Assembly: GCF_001906925.1 (NCBI RefSeq)
Contig: NZ_MRWQ01000007.1
Coordinates: forward strand, 1 to 64,000
Reading direction: 5' to 3'
DNA: 64,000 bases
DNA from: Domibacillus mangrovi
GTDB taxonomy: Bacteria > Bacillota > Bacilli > Bacillales > Domibacillaceae
Shown here: positions 1 to 8,011 of the stretch, piece after piece
Layout: each line of letters starts with the position of its first letter
Numbering within the stretch: the stretch's first letter is position 1
Translations under genes and position numbers: made by a program
The notes under the pieces: generated by a model
Databases searched by the model: none
Seen by the model: the letters and a program-made list of their open reading frames with translations, nothing else
What the model was told of the DNA's origin: nothing

Positions 1-16
1 TCAAACTCTCCAAAAA
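1..16 (-). rRNA. 16S rRNA, 5' end only (cut by window edge)
   Basis: Read on the minus strand, the last bases of the window give GGAGAGTTTGA, the conserved start of bacterial 16S rRNA. A tRNA gene lies just upstream, and between them is a leader containing GAAAACTGAACAAAA (about 106-121), a sequence typical of Bacillus rRNA operon leaders and spacers. Only about 16 nt are visible, so the call rests on this short match plus context. Confidence 0.7.
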
Positions 17-37
17 GTGTTTGACTTGCTCATTTGT

Positions 38-70
38 TTATCTGGCAGATGACAAGCATCTGCCAGATAA
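38..70 (-). repeat. Perfect 14-bp hairpin in the rRNA leader
   Basis: Arms 38-51 and 57-70 are perfectly complementary (TTATCTGGCAGATG) around a 5-nt loop. There is no T-run on the minus side, so it does not look like a terminator. It lies between tRNA-Gly and the 16S start, where RNase processing stems or antitermination hairpins are found in rrn leaders. The rest of 21-134 is leader sequence with no gene. Confidence 0.6.
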
Positions 71-134
71 GATTTAAAACTAAAACGTTGACGTTTTTAT
101 TGATTTTGTTCAGTTTTCAATGTTCAATTTATTA

Positions 135-208
135 TGGAGCGGGTGATGGGAATCGAACCCACGACATCAGCTTGGAAGGCTGAGGTTTTACCATTAAACT
201 ACACCCGC
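135..208 (-). tRNA. tRNA-Gly (TCC)
   Basis: The cloverleaf is complete on the minus strand: acceptor GCGGGTG pairs with CACCCGC, the anticodon loop is CTTCCAA, the T-arm is GGTTCGATTCC and the CCA end is encoded. It is the last tRNA before the 16S gene. Confidence 0.95.
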
Positions 209-235
209 ACGATTGACTTTCACTATCAAAAGAAA

Positions 236-312
236 TGGTCGGGAAGACAGGATTCGAACCTGCGACCCCTTGGTCCCAAACCAAGTGCTCTACCAAGCTG
301 AGCTACTTCCCG
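236..312 (-). tRNA. tRNA-Pro (TGG)
   Basis: Minus-strand cloverleaf starting CGGGAAG with anticodon TGG inside TTTGGGA, T-loop GTTCGAATC and encoded CCA. Confidence 0.95.
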
Positions 313-327
313 TTTTTACAATTTATA

Positions 328-404
328 TGGCGCGCCCGAGAGGACTCGAACCTCTAACCTTTTGATTCGTAGTCAAATACTCTATCCAATTGAGCTACGG
401 GCGC
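328..404 (-). tRNA. tRNA-Arg (ACG)
   Basis: Minus-strand cloverleaf starting GCGCCCGTAGC with anticodon ACG (read as ICG after deamination), T-arm GAGGTTCGAGTCCTC and encoded CCA. Confidence 0.95.
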
Positions 405-413
405 TTATTATAT

Positions 414-499
<86 letters not shown>

Positions 500-544
500 A
501 TTAAGCATTTCGCACACCTTAATTTCTTTTACCAACAGAATCAA

Positions 545-573
545 ATTCTACACGATCCACATGAGTGTGTCAA
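545..573 (-). promoter_or_regulatory. Sigma-A promoter inside the tRNA cluster
   Basis: On the minus strand, -35 TTGACA (568-573) and -10 TAGAAT (545-550) are separated by 17 bp. It lies in the only long gap of the tRNA run (500-593), so Leu, Arg, Pro, Gly and the rRNA operon can be transcribed separately from the six upstream tRNAs. Confidence 0.8.
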
Positions 574-593
574 CACTTTTTTCAAAAAATTAA

Positions 594-669
594 TGGTGAG
601 CCATGTAGGATTCGAACCTACGACCCTCTGATTAAAAGTCAGATGCTCTACCAACTGAGCTAATGGCTC
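594..669 (-). tRNA. tRNA-Lys (TTT)
   Basis: Minus-strand cloverleaf GAGCCATTAGCTCAGTTGG with anticodon TTT in CTTTTAA, T-loop GTTCGAATC and encoded CCA. Confidence 0.95.
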
Positions 670-673
670 AAAA

Positions 674-748
674 TGGCTGGGCTAGCTGGATTCGAACCAG
701 CGCATGACGGAGTCAAAGTCCGTTGCCTTACCGCTTGGCTATAACCCA
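674..748 (-). tRNA. tRNA-Gln (TTG)
   Basis: Minus-strand cloverleaf starting TGGGTTATAGCC with anticodon TTG in CTTTGAC, T-loop GTTCGAATC and encoded CCA. Confidence 0.94.
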
Positions 749-762
749 ATCAAAAATAATAA

Positions 763-839
763 TGGCGGTCCGGACGGGACTCGAACCCGCGACCTCCTGC
801 GTGACAGGCAGGCATTCTAACCAACTGAACTACCGGACC
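763..839 (-). tRNA. tRNA-Asp (GTC)
   Basis: Minus-strand cloverleaf starting GGTCCGGTAGTTC with anticodon GTC in CTGTCAC, T-arm GGGTTCGAGTCCC and encoded CCA. Confidence 0.95.
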
Positions 840-893
840 AAACGTAAAATCACATAGAGAAGAGAAGCCTTAAAAAAGCCGGCTTCCCGACAA

Positions 894-965
894 TGACCCC
901 TACGGGATTCGAACCCGTGTTACCGCCGTGAAAGGGCGGTGTCTTAACCGCTTGACCAAGGGGCC
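894..965 (-). tRNA. tRNA-Glu (TTC), CCA not encoded
   Basis: Minus-strand cloverleaf GGCCCCTTGGTCAAGCGG with anticodon TTC in CTTTCAC. The acceptor strand GGGGTC plus discriminator A is followed by TTG rather than CCA. Unlike the other nine tRNAs here, its 3' end must therefore be finished by the CCA-adding enzyme. Confidence 0.94.
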
Positions 966-982
966 TTTATAAAATGTTGCTC

Positions 983-1073
983 TGGCGGAGAAGGAGGGAT
1001 TTGAACCCTCGCGCCGGTTACCCGACCTACACCCTTAGCAGGGGCGCCTCTTCAGCCTCTTGAGTACTTCCCC
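983..1073 (-). tRNA. tRNA-Ser (GCT)
   Basis: Class II tRNA of 91 nt starting GGGGAAGTACTC with anticodon GCT in CTGCTAA, a long variable arm (GGTCGGGTAACCGGC) and encoded GCCA. Confidence 0.95.
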
Positions 1074-1082
1074 TAATAAATA

Positions 1083-1157
1083 TGGCTCCGCAGGCAAGAC
1101 TCGAACTTGCGACCGATCGGTTAACAGCCGATTGCTCTACCACTGAGCTACTGCGGA
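1083..1157 (-). tRNA. tRNA-Asn (GTT)
   Basis: Minus-strand cloverleaf TCCGCAGTAGCTCAGTGG with anticodon GTT in CTGTTAA, T-arm CAAGTTCGAGTCTTG and encoded CCA. It is the first tRNA of the cluster. Confidence 0.95.
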
Positions 1158-1186
1158 TCAACAACAGTGCCTTATCGACAATTAAT

Positions 1187-1215
1187 ATTATAGTTTTTCT
1201 TTCTTTTTTCGTCAA
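1187..1215 (-). promoter_or_regulatory. Sigma-A promoter of the tRNA cluster
   Basis: On the minus strand, -35 TTGACG (1210-1215) and a perfect -10 TATAAT (1187-1192) are 17 bp apart, about 30 bp upstream of tRNA-Asn. Confidence 0.85.
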
Positions 1216-1238
1216 TACTTTTTTATAAAGAAATATAT

Positions 1239-1278
1239 TAAAAAAAGCTGCTCAATTAAGATAGCAATTGAAACAGCT
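1239..1278 (-). terminator. Rho-independent terminator after the sprT-like gene
   Basis: On the minus strand, a stem built from AGCTGTTTCAATT and AATTGAGCAGCT is followed by seven Ts. It closes the tex/sprT-like transcript just before the tRNA promoter. Confidence 0.75.
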
Positions 1279-1290
1279 CTTGTCAATACA

Positions 1291-1758
1291 TTAATTGGTT
1301 ATTTCTGATATTCGTCCCTGGCATGCTCCACACATATATTTATGTATATTCATCTTCCTATATCGTTTATAAACAATTCCACATCCCTGACAACGATAGT
1401 GCAAAATCTGACGTATCTTCTTTTTCTCTTCTTTCCTTGGCAGTGCCCGACAATAACGGGGAGAACTTGTTTCGATCAACAGCTTTTTAAAATCAGCATC
1501 TCCATGCTTATACCCTTTTCCTTGTAAATGCAGGTGGTAATGACACAGCTCATGCTTTATAATACCGATCAATTCCTCCTTGCCATACTCCAACGCATAT
1601 TTTTCATTTACTTCAATATGATGTGAATGTAGCAAATAACGGCCGCCGGTTGTACGCAGCCGTTTATTTATATATGCTTTGTGCCGAAATGGAAGCTTGA
1701 AAAACTGAAGCGACAATTGTTCTGTCAGTTGCTGAACTATTTCATCCGTTATAATCAT
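1291..1758 (-). CDS. ydcK: SprT-like zinc metalloprotease family protein (YdcK-like)
   Basis: A 155-residue SprT/Spartan-fold protein. The putative zinc motif HELCH is at residues 69-73, with further histidines just after it (HYHLH). A C-terminal zinc ribbon is formed by Cys123/Cys126 and Cys143/Cys146. Eukaryotic relatives are proteases that remove DNA-protein crosslinks; the role of the short bacterial form is not settled. Its ATG overlaps the tex stop codon (ATGA at 1755-1758), so it is translationally coupled to tex, and a terminator follows. The same gene order (tex, ydcK, tRNA cluster) is known in B. subtilis. Confidence 0.9.
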   Translation of the reverse strand: MIITDEIVQQLTEQLSLQFFKLPFRHKAYINKRLRTTGGRYLLHSHHIEVNEKYALEYGKEELIGIIKHELCHYHLHLQGKGYKHGDADFKKLLIETSSPRYCRALPRKEEKKKIRQILHYRCQGCGIVYKRYRKMNIHKYMCGACQGRISEITN

Positions 1759-3905
1759 TGCTGATCTGTCTGAACCATCGTTAGTGCGATCCGTTCTTTA
1801 TCTGCATCAACACTCTCAACCCAGACCGTTACAATGTCGCCAACTGACACAACGTCAAATGGATTCTTCACAAATCCCTTTTTCAACTTAGATATATGGA
1901 CGAGACCATCTTGTTTTACCCCTATATCTACAAACGCACCGAAGTCCGTTACATTCCGTACCGTCCCTTCTAGTTCCATGCCTTTTTTCAAATCTTCCAT
2001 CTTTAATACATCTGTTTTCAACAACGGCGCTGGAAGTTCATCGCGCGGGTCGCGTCCTGGTTTTTGCAGCGATTCAATAATATCCCTCAATGTAATCTCA
2101 CCGATATCAAGATCCACAGCCATTCGCTGCACATCAAGTGACTGCAGTGATTCAGCCAATTCTTCCGATCCGATTGCTTGCTTAGTAAAGCCTAGTTTTC
2201 CCAATAAAGCAGACACTTCTTTGTAACTTTCTGGATGAATAGGTGTCTGGTCAAGCGGTTCCTCCCCCCCTGTAATACGTAAAAAACCGATACATTGTTC
2301 AAATGTCTTCCCGCCGAGACGGGGCACTTTTTTAATGACAGCCCGCTTTTGGAATTTGCCATTTTCTTCACGATACTGAACAAGATTACGAGCAACGGTT
2401 TTATTTAGTCCAGCCACATGTTCAAGCAACGATGGAGAGGCTGTATTTACATCTACCCCCACTCTGTTGACCGCTGTTTCAACGACAAATGAAAGAGATG
2501 CGGATAATTTTTTTTGTGAAACGTCATGCTGATACTGACCTACACCGATAGACTGTGGATCAATTTTAACGAGTTCCGCAAGCGGGTCTTGAATACGTCT
2601 TGCAATTGACACAGCGCTTCGTTCTTCTACCTTCAAATCCGGAAATTCTTCGCGGGCAATTTCAGACGCGGAATACACACTTGCACCTGCTTCGTTCACA
2701 ATGATATAAGCCGTCTGTTTTTTCAGCTGCGGGATCATTTCAACGACAAATTGCTCCGATTCACGCGAAGCGGTTCCATTTCCAATCGCAATGATATCCA
2801 CTTCGTATTGATTGGCGATTTGTTTAAAGAGCTCCTCTGCCTCTTTCCTCTTCGCTTTTGGCGGATGCGGATAGATAACGTCAATAGAGAGTACCTTCCC
2901 TGTCTCATCAACGACAGCCAGTTTGCAACCTGTCCTATAAGCTGGGTCGACAGCCAAAACAACCTTTCCTTTTAATGGTGGCTGCAAAAGCAGATTTTTC
3001 AAGTTTTCAGAAAAAATATGAATCGCTCGTTCTTCTGCAATTTCTGTTAGTTCATTACGCACTTCACGTTCAACGGACGGGCGGATTAACCGCTTATACG
3101 CATCACGCGAAGCTTCAATAACAATTGGTGCTGCTTCACTTCTGTCTGTTGTGATAAATGTTTTTGTTAAAAAGTGCATGATCCGCTCTTCGTCGAACAC
3201 AATGGTGACTTTCAAGACATCTTCGCTCTCGCCTCGGTTCACAGCAAGCGTTCGGTGAGGTGCAATTTTACTGATTGCTTCTTCGTATTCATAATACATT
3301 TTAAATATTTCTTTTTCGTCTTCGCCTTTTAATTCTGTTTTTATTTTTCCATATTTCATCATATCGAGACGGATGCGCTGTCTGACCGATGCATTATCCG
3401 CTATTTTTTCAGCAATAATATCAGACGCCCCTCCAATGGCTTCTTCTATATTGGTCACCTGATCTGACATATATTGTTCAGCTTCTTGCTTCACATTTAC
3501 CTGCTTGGGAAAGGTTAAAAGCCATTCAGCAAAAGGTTCTAGCCCTTTTTCTTTCGCAATCGACGCTTTCGTTCGCTTTTTTTGTTTGTAGGGCCGATAT
3601 AAATCTTCCACGGCCTGTAATGTGTCCGCTGCTTTTATATGCTGTTCGAGTTCAGGTGTCATTTTTTCCTGTTCTGTAATAGAACGGATCACATCTTCTT
3701 TACGTTGTTCCATATTTTTTCGGTATGTAAATCGTTCAAGTATAGTTCGAATCTCTACTTCATCGAGTGATCCCGTCATTTCTTTTCGGTAGCGAGCAAT
3801 AAACGGAATCGTGTTTCCTTCTTTTGTTAATTGAATGACTGCACGTACATTTTTTAGTACGATATTCGTATCTGCCGATGTCGCTTTTAATAATTGCTCT
3901 TCCAT
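1755..3905 (-). CDS. tex: Tex-family RNA-binding transcription accessory protein
   Basis: A 716-residue Tex/YdcI homologue, the usual family length. Order of domains: N-terminal Tex helical region, YqgF/RuvC-like fold in the middle (AVDPAYRTGCKLAVVD), helix-hairpin-helix motifs (about 480-560) and a C-terminal S1 RNA-binding domain (GTVRNVTDFGAFVDIG). Tex proteins bind nucleic acids and affect transcription. The open frame extends upstream to 3974, but the well-placed GGAGG at 3913-3917 lies 7 nt before ATG 3905, so the extension is rejected. A second ATG at 3908 is the less likely alternative. A terminator behind rsbX separates it from the sigB operon. Confidence 0.93.
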   Translation of the reverse strand: MEEQLLKATSADTNIVLKNVRAVIQLTKEGNTIPFIARYRKEMTGSLDEVEIRTILERFTYRKNMEQRKEDVIRSITEQEKMTPELEQHIKAADTLQAVEDLYRPYKQKKRTKASIAKEKGLEPFAEWLLTFPKQVNVKQEAEQYMSDQVTNIEEAIGGASDIIAEKIADNASVRQRIRLDMMKYGKIKTELKGEDEKEIFKMYYEYEEAISKIAPHRTLAVNRGESEDVLKVTIVFDEERIMHFLTKTFITTDRSEAAPIVIEASRDAYKRLIRPSVEREVRNELTEIAEERAIHIFSENLKNLLLQPPLKGKVVLAVDPAYRTGCKLAVVDETGKVLSIDVIYPHPPKAKRKEAEELFKQIANQYEVDIIAIGNGTASRESEQFVVEMIPQLKKQTAYIIVNEAGASVYSASEIAREEFPDLKVEERSAVSIARRIQDPLAELVKIDPQSIGVGQYQHDVSQKKLSASLSFVVETAVNRVGVDVNTASPSLLEHVAGLNKTVARNLVQYREENGKFQKRAVIKKVPRLGGKTFEQCIGFLRITGGEEPLDQTPIHPESYKEVSALLGKLGFTKQAIGSEELAESLQSLDVQRMAVDLDIGEITLRDIIESLQKPGRDPRDELPAPLLKTDVLKMEDLKKGMELEGTVRNVTDFGAFVDIGVKQDGLVHISKLKKGFVKNPFDVVSVGDIVTVWVESVDADKERIALTMVQTDQQ

Positions 3906-3947
3906 CATCAAGCCTCCGCTTCTTTTATTGAATAATTTCATTTTAGC

Positions 3948-3982
3948 AAAAAAATAAAAAACCCGCTGAATCACAGCAGGTT
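3948..3982 (-). terminator. Terminator of the sigB operon, overlapping the rsbX stop
   Basis: On the minus strand, AACCTGCTG (3974-3982) pairs with CAGCGGGTT (3960-3968) around a 5-nt loop, followed by a T-rich tail. The stem overlaps the last codons of rsbX. Confidence 0.85.
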
Positions 3983-4567
3983 TCCGACGACAAACGTTGC
4001 ATCATCATTTGATTTTGCTGCTACCTCGTTGAGTTCGGCAGCGATTTGCTCTGTTGTTCGATAGCGCATTAATTCTTTCGTATTCAACAAGTTCACACCA
4101 TCTGAATGGACGAGAAATTTACTGCCTTGCGCATACGGAAACCGTTCCATCCGGTAACGTTGCGGACGCCCAGACAAATACCCAGGGAGGGGAAGCGGAT
4201 ACGTTAATTTCTCATCTGGTCCATACAAATAAAACCGAATATTGCCGACACAGCTATATTCAAATTGACGGGTGCTGAATTTGATTTTAAAGAGAGCTGT
4301 AGCTGCTCCTCGTTTTTGATAAAGCGATTGATTAATCAATTCCAATAAACTCTCTACCGTCTCCGAGTGCCAGTTCTGCTCTACCACTTCAGCAGCAGCA
4401 TAGGAGGATTCATAGGCGTACCTCCCGCTTCCAAGACCATCAGCAAGCAGACAAATAAATTCATCCTCTTTCTGATCAACATAATACGTATCTCCACAAA
4501 AAGAATTCCCATCTTTTGAATGACTGCCGGCAATCATTTCAATGAGTGTATTTTTCATACACTCCAT
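3971..4567 (-). CDS. rsbX: RsbX, PP2C-type serine phosphatase (negative feedback of sigma-B)
   Basis: A PP2C phosphatase of about 198 residues, the normal RsbX size. It dephosphorylates RsbS and RsbR to reset the stressosome after stress. Metal-binding aspartates are visible in CGDTYY (Asp27) and ADGLGSG (Asp44). It is the last gene of the operon and overlaps sigB. An ATG at 4567 overlaps the sigB stop as TGATG; a TTG three bases upstream (4570) is also possible and sits 8 nt behind AAAGGGG. The choice changes the protein by one residue. Confidence 0.93.
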   Translation of the reverse strand: MECMKNTLIEMIAGSHSKDGNSFCGDTYYVDQKEDEFICLLADGLGSGRYAYESSYAAAEVVEQNWHSETVESLLELINQSLYQKRGAATALFKIKFSTRQFEYSCVGNIRFYLYGPDEKLTYPLPLPGYLSGRPQRYRMERFPYAQGSKFLVHSDGVNLLNTKELMRYRTTEQIAAELNEVAAKSNDDATFVVGNLL

Positions 4568-5361
4568 CAAGATAGATGCCCCTTTGAATACGCCTCTGCA
4601 TGAATCGCTTCTTTCAGTTTTTTAATAGCCCGTCTTTGCAGCCTTGATACATGCATTTGAGAGATACCTAACTTGTCACCGGCTTCTTTTTGGCTTAAAT
4701 TTTCCAAATAAGTAAAATGAATAATTTGCTTTTCACGATCAGACAGGACATATAATACTTTTTCAAGCACAAGACGCTGATCAACACGCTCATAACCTTC
4801 TTCAGGGTTCCCCACAATATCAAGAAGCGTTACCGTACTGCCATCCGAGTCTGCCTCAATCGAGTGGTCGACAGACAATGCCTGATAGCTTTTCCCCATC
4901 TCCATCGCTTCAAGCACTTCTTCTTCAGAAATATCAAGATATTGCGATATTTCGTCGACACGCGGCGAACGCTGCAACGATGTTGTTAATTCTTCATTTG
5001 CCGATTTAATTTTTGGCCCAAGCTCCTTAATCCGGCGCGGAACATGCACGCTCCAGGTTTTGTCACGTAAGAAGCGTTTAATTTCACCGACGACTGTTGG
5101 GATCGCAAACGCTTCAAAGCTTTTGCCCAATGAATCATCATAACGACGAATAGCACCAAGTAATCCCATCATACCGACTTGAACAATATCTTCGTGATGG
5201 GAGCGGCCTTTTGAGTATTTACGTGCGATTGATTCCACGAGACCTTGATAATGTTTGACGAGCTTCTCCTGTGCCTCTCGATCGCCGTTTGCCTGAAATG
5301 CTTTAATCCATTCTATGGCCTGAAGCTTTGCGGCTTGATTAGGTCGAGACGGTTTCTGCAT
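4567..5361 (-). CDS. sigB: RNA polymerase sigma factor SigB (general stress)
   Basis: A 264-residue sigma-70 group 3 factor very close to B. subtilis SigB. Region 2 includes FEAFAIPTVVGEIKRFLRD, and the strongly conserved stretches TWSVHVPRRIKELGP and SVDHSIEADSDGSTVT are intact. Region 4 ends with the helix-turn-helix ISQMHVSRLQRRA. The start at ATG 5361 is preferred over an upstream TTG (5385) because it matches the family N-terminus and has AGGTGG/GGAG in front. It overlaps rsbW by 23 bp, fitting coupled synthesis of the sigma factor and its anti-sigma factor. Confidence 0.96.
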   Translation of the reverse strand: MQKPSRPNQAAKLQAIEWIKAFQANGDREAQEKLVKHYQGLVESIARKYSKGRSHHEDIVQVGMMGLLGAIRRYDDSLGKSFEAFAIPTVVGEIKRFLRDKTWSVHVPRRIKELGPKIKSANEELTTSLQRSPRVDEISQYLDISEEEVLEAMEMGKSYQALSVDHSIEADSDGSTVTLLDIVGNPEEGYERVDQRLVLEKVLYVLSDREKQIIHFTYLENLSQKEAGDKLGISQMHVSRLQRRAIKKLKEAIHAEAYSKGHLS

Positions 5362-5806
5362 CCATCTCCACCTGCTCTCCTTCAAGATACTTAGTCATAA
5401 ACAAAGTGATCCCTTCATTTTGATGCACTTTTACTTCATCCATTAATGTTTCGATTAAGTAAAGGCCCAGTCCTCCCTCTCGTAAAAATTCTACAGAATG
5501 ATCTATGTAAGGACCAAGTAACTCTTTTGTTTTATGAAAATCAAAACTTTCTCCATTATCTGAAACAACAACTTCTAGATGATCATCATGCATGCCAAAA
5601 CCGATCAGCACTTCGCCTTCTTCGCCTTTGTAAGCGTGCTGGACAGCATTCGTGATCGCTTCACTCGTCGCAATTTTCAAATCTTCAATTATCTCGTAAG
5701 AAAAGCCCATTCGGCTGGCAATACCAGACAGTGTTAAACGAGTGACTCCGACGAATTCTGGCTTTGCCGGGATTTTCATCTCGATATAGTCAACTGCTGC
5801 CATCAT
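5339..5806 (-). CDS. rsbW: RsbW, anti-sigma-B factor and serine kinase
   Basis: A 155-residue GHKL-type kinase. It binds SigB in unstressed cells, and it phosphorylates RsbV to inactivate it. Motifs seen: N box around Asn53 (SEAITNAVQHAYKG), G1 box DNGESFD (83-89) and G2 box GGLGLYL (111-117). ATG 5806 overlaps the rsbV stop (ATGA) with GAAGGTGG upstream. Confidence 0.95.
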   Translation of the reverse strand: MMAAVDYIEMKIPAKPEFVGVTRLTLSGIASRMGFSYEIIEDLKIATSEAITNAVQHAYKGEEGEVLIGFGMHDDHLEVVVSDNGESFDFHKTKELLGPYIDHSVEFLREGGLGLYLIETLMDEVKVHQNEGITLFMTKYLEGEQVEMDAETVST

Positions 5807-6135
5807 TCCACGCCACCTTCTGCTACTGTGTTAATATTCATAATGTCTGCAAGACCTGTTATATCAAAAAGACGTTTTAAACGGTCTGATAATCCAACAA
5901 GCTTTAATGTCCCTTCATTTGCATTTAAGCTTTTAAACAGGCCTACGAATACACCCAGGCCTGTACTGTCCATATATGAAACTCCGGACAAATCCATCAC
6001 GACATTCGCATGTTGTTTTTCAGTGTATGGAAAAGCTGTTTCACGTAGTTTAGGTGCTGTATATGCGTCGATTTCACCTGCAAGGGTAATTATTGTCTGC
6101 AGTTCTTGCTCTCGTATGTCAATGGAAATGTTCAT
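5803..6135 (-). CDS. rsbV: RsbV, anti-anti-sigma factor (STAS)
   Basis: A 110-residue STAS protein. Unphosphorylated RsbV binds RsbW and frees SigB. The phosphoacceptor motif MDSTGLG is present with Ser57. It is the first gene behind the internal sigma-B promoter at 6197-6222, so rsbV-rsbW-sigB-rsbX can be amplified by SigB itself. Confidence 0.95.
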   Translation of the reverse strand: MNISIDIREQELQTIITLAGEIDAYTAPKLRETAFPYTEKQHANVVMDLSGVSYMDSTGLGVFVGLFKSLNANEGTLKLVGLSDRLKRLFDITGLADIMNINTVAEGGVE

Positions 6136-6196
6136 TCAAATTAAACCACCTTTTAATAAAATATCTTGATGTTTCTATGAGTTCAATATCTTTTTT

Positions 6197-6222
6197 TTAC
6201 CCTACTGACTTGTTTCATAAAC
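6197..6222 (-). promoter_or_regulatory. Sigma-B-dependent autoregulatory promoter
   Basis: On the minus strand, -35 GTTTAT (6217-6222) and -10 GGGTAA (6197-6202) are separated by 14 bp, matching the sigma-B consensus GTTTAA-N12-15-GGGTAT. It sits between rsbU and rsbV, exactly where the known B. subtilis sigma-B promoter lies. Confidence 0.88.
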
Positions 6223-6227
6223 CTCTA

Positions 6228-7238
6228 TCATGCCATCCGTTTTAAAATAATCAACGTAAAATCATCACGCAGCTGAAAATCCTGTAAATATTCAAGTTCT
6301 TTATAAACTTTATCAGCAATATCTTGAGCACCGAGCTCTATGTATTTTTCTATATAGCCAATGAGTGTGTCGACTTCTAAAAATCCATCTTCCGTCCGAC
6401 ATTCTGTCACGCCATCCGACATAAGTAAAATAGCATCGCCTACTTCTACTTTTCTTTCGTATTCATTATATTTCGCTTTTTTATCGACGCCTAGCAACAG
6501 GCCTTTTGCCTTTAATTCCTCAAAGGTCCCTTTTTCACCATTATAAAAAAAGCCCGGCTCATGCCCAGCCGACGAATAATGGAATGTGTGATTTTCGGGA
6601 TAATATAATCCACTGAACATTGTGATAAACATTGTCGGGTCTACATTTTGTTCAACGACACGATTCAAGCGTTCCAGCACATCTCCCGGTGCCTGACTGT
6701 CATCCGGCATACTGTCCATTGAGTATTTAATCATCGACATGCAAAGCGCAGCAGGAATTCCTTTGCCGATAATATCGGCAATAGCTACACTAATTGCACC
6801 GTTTTCATGGGAAACGAAGTGATAGTAATCCCCACTCATCTGCTTAGCCGGTACACTGATTGCCCCGATATCTAGGAAAGAAAGACTCGGAATTTTTGTA
6901 CCTAGAAGGGTTTGCTGCATGCTCGCAGCGACTTCAATTTCATTAATCAATTCCCGCTGAATCGTGCGTAAACTTTGATGTTCACGGTAGGCAAGACCAT
7001 ATGCCATCATCACTTCAAGCAAAATATCAAGAGATAAAAGCAATGATTCTGGCAGGTCAGGCTCTAACTCCATAACGGATGTTTTATGAAGACTGATCAT
7101 TTCTTCTGGAGACACTTTACATTCAAGCAATTTTCTGCTGAACTTCTCACTCAAATAAAGTGCCTGTTCAGTTTGATCGCTAATATATGTTTTTAATATT
7201 TCTTTATAATTATCAAGCATCGCGTCTCTGAAATCCAT
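6228..7238 (-). CDS. rsbU: RsbU, PP2C-type RsbV-P phosphatase
   Basis: A 336-residue protein. The N-terminal helical domain (about 1-85) is the RsbT-binding module, and the PP2C/SpoIIE phosphatase domain covers about 120-336 (SGDYYHF, ADIIGKGIPAA, MSDGVTE, RDDFTLIIL). When RsbT binds, RsbU dephosphorylates RsbV. The start has an excellent AGGAGGAG 4-5 nt upstream. It is separated from rsbT by 10 bp. Confidence 0.95.
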   Translation of the reverse strand: MDFRDAMLDNYKEILKTYISDQTEQALYLSEKFSRKLLECKVSPEEMISLHKTSVMELEPDLPESLLLSLDILLEVMMAYGLAYREHQSLRTIQRELINEIEVAASMQQTLLGTKIPSLSFLDIGAISVPAKQMSGDYYHFVSHENGAISVAIADIIGKGIPAALCMSMIKYSMDSMPDDSQAPGDVLERLNRVVEQNVDPTMFITMFSGLYYPENHTFHYSSAGHEPGFFYNGEKGTFEELKAKGLLLGVDKKAKYNEYERKVEVGDAILLMSDGVTECRTEDGFLEVDTLIGYIEKYIELGAQDIADKVYKELEYLQDFQLRDDFTLIILKRMA

Positions 7239-7248
7239 CCTTCTCCTC

Positions 7249-7647
7249 CTACCTGAGCCACTTCACCGACTGAATAAGGGTGCCTTTCCGTGGATCGGAT
7301 TCGATCGAAAACTCATCCATCAGCCGTTTAACGCCTGGCAGTCCTGCACCTAGTCCACCGGAAGTCGAAAATCCATCTTCCATTACTTTACGAAGATCGG
7401 AAATACCTGGTCCTGCGTCGCGTGAAATGATTATTATTCCTTTTTTCGCCTCATTCTCTATCTTTTCTATCGTAATTTCCCCCTGGCCTGCGTATAAATA
7501 AATGTTACGCGCCAATTCGCTGATTGCAGTCGTGATACGTGCCTGATCCACAGTACCAAAGCCAAGCTCTTTTGCGACATTTCTGCCAAGCTGTCTCGCC
7601 GCTACGATATCCCATTCATTTATTATTTTAACACTAGAGTCCATCAT
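7249..7647 (-). CDS. rsbT: RsbT, serine/threonine kinase switch protein
   Basis: A 132-residue GHKL-fold kinase of the stressosome. It phosphorylates RsbS and RsbR, is then released and activates RsbU. N box residue Asn48 (SELARNIY), G1 motif DAGPG (77-81) and glycine lid GGLGAGLPG (97-105) are intact. Two adjacent ATGs (7647 and 7644) are available; GGGGG lies about 7 nt before the first. Confidence 0.95.
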   Translation of the reverse strand: MMDSSVKIINEWDIVAARQLGRNVAKELGFGTVDQARITTAISELARNIYLYAGQGEITIEKIENEAKKGIIIISRDAGPGISDLRKVMEDGFSTSGGLGAGLPGVKRLMDEFSIESDPRKGTLIQSVKWLR

Positions 7648-7648
7648 T

Positions 7649-8011
7649 TCAGTCCCCCAGTTCCCGTTGAAGTTTCTCCAAACCTTTTTCGAGATCCAGT
7701 GCAGTTATGACTTCTTCTAAATGAATGCCGAGCTCAATCAATGTAATCGCAACAGCCGGCTGAATACCAGTAATAACTACTTTTGCGCCCATCAACCTTG
7801 ACATACTAATCACATCACCTAACACTTTTGCAATGAAGGAATCTATAAAATCAATGGACGTAAAATCAATCACAACGCCACGTGCACTCGTTTCATGAAT
7901 TTTGTGAAGAAGGTCTTCCTGAAACTGAAGAGCCGTCTGGTCATCAAGTTCCCATTGAATCGAAACGAGTAAGCAGTCATGCAGTTTTAAAATCGGAATT
8001 CTCATGTTCAT
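7649..8011 (-). CDS. rsbS: RsbS, STAS stressosome scaffold
   Basis: A 120-residue STAS protein that, with RsbR paralogues, forms the 1.8-MDa stressosome and sequesters RsbT. The expected phosphoserine is Ser58 in DFIDSF. It starts inside the end of rsbR (4-bp overlap) and stops 1 nt before rsbT. Confidence 0.94.
   Translation of the reverse strand: MNMRIPILKLHDCLLVSIQWELDDQTALQFQEDLLHKIHETSARGVVIDFTSIDFIDSFIAKVLGDVISMSRLMGAKVVITGIQPAVAITLIELGIHLEEVITALDLEKGLEKLQRELGD

Noticed and set aside
1027-1215. 62-codon minus-strand ORF
   Set aside because: It runs through tRNA-Asn and tRNA-Ser genes.
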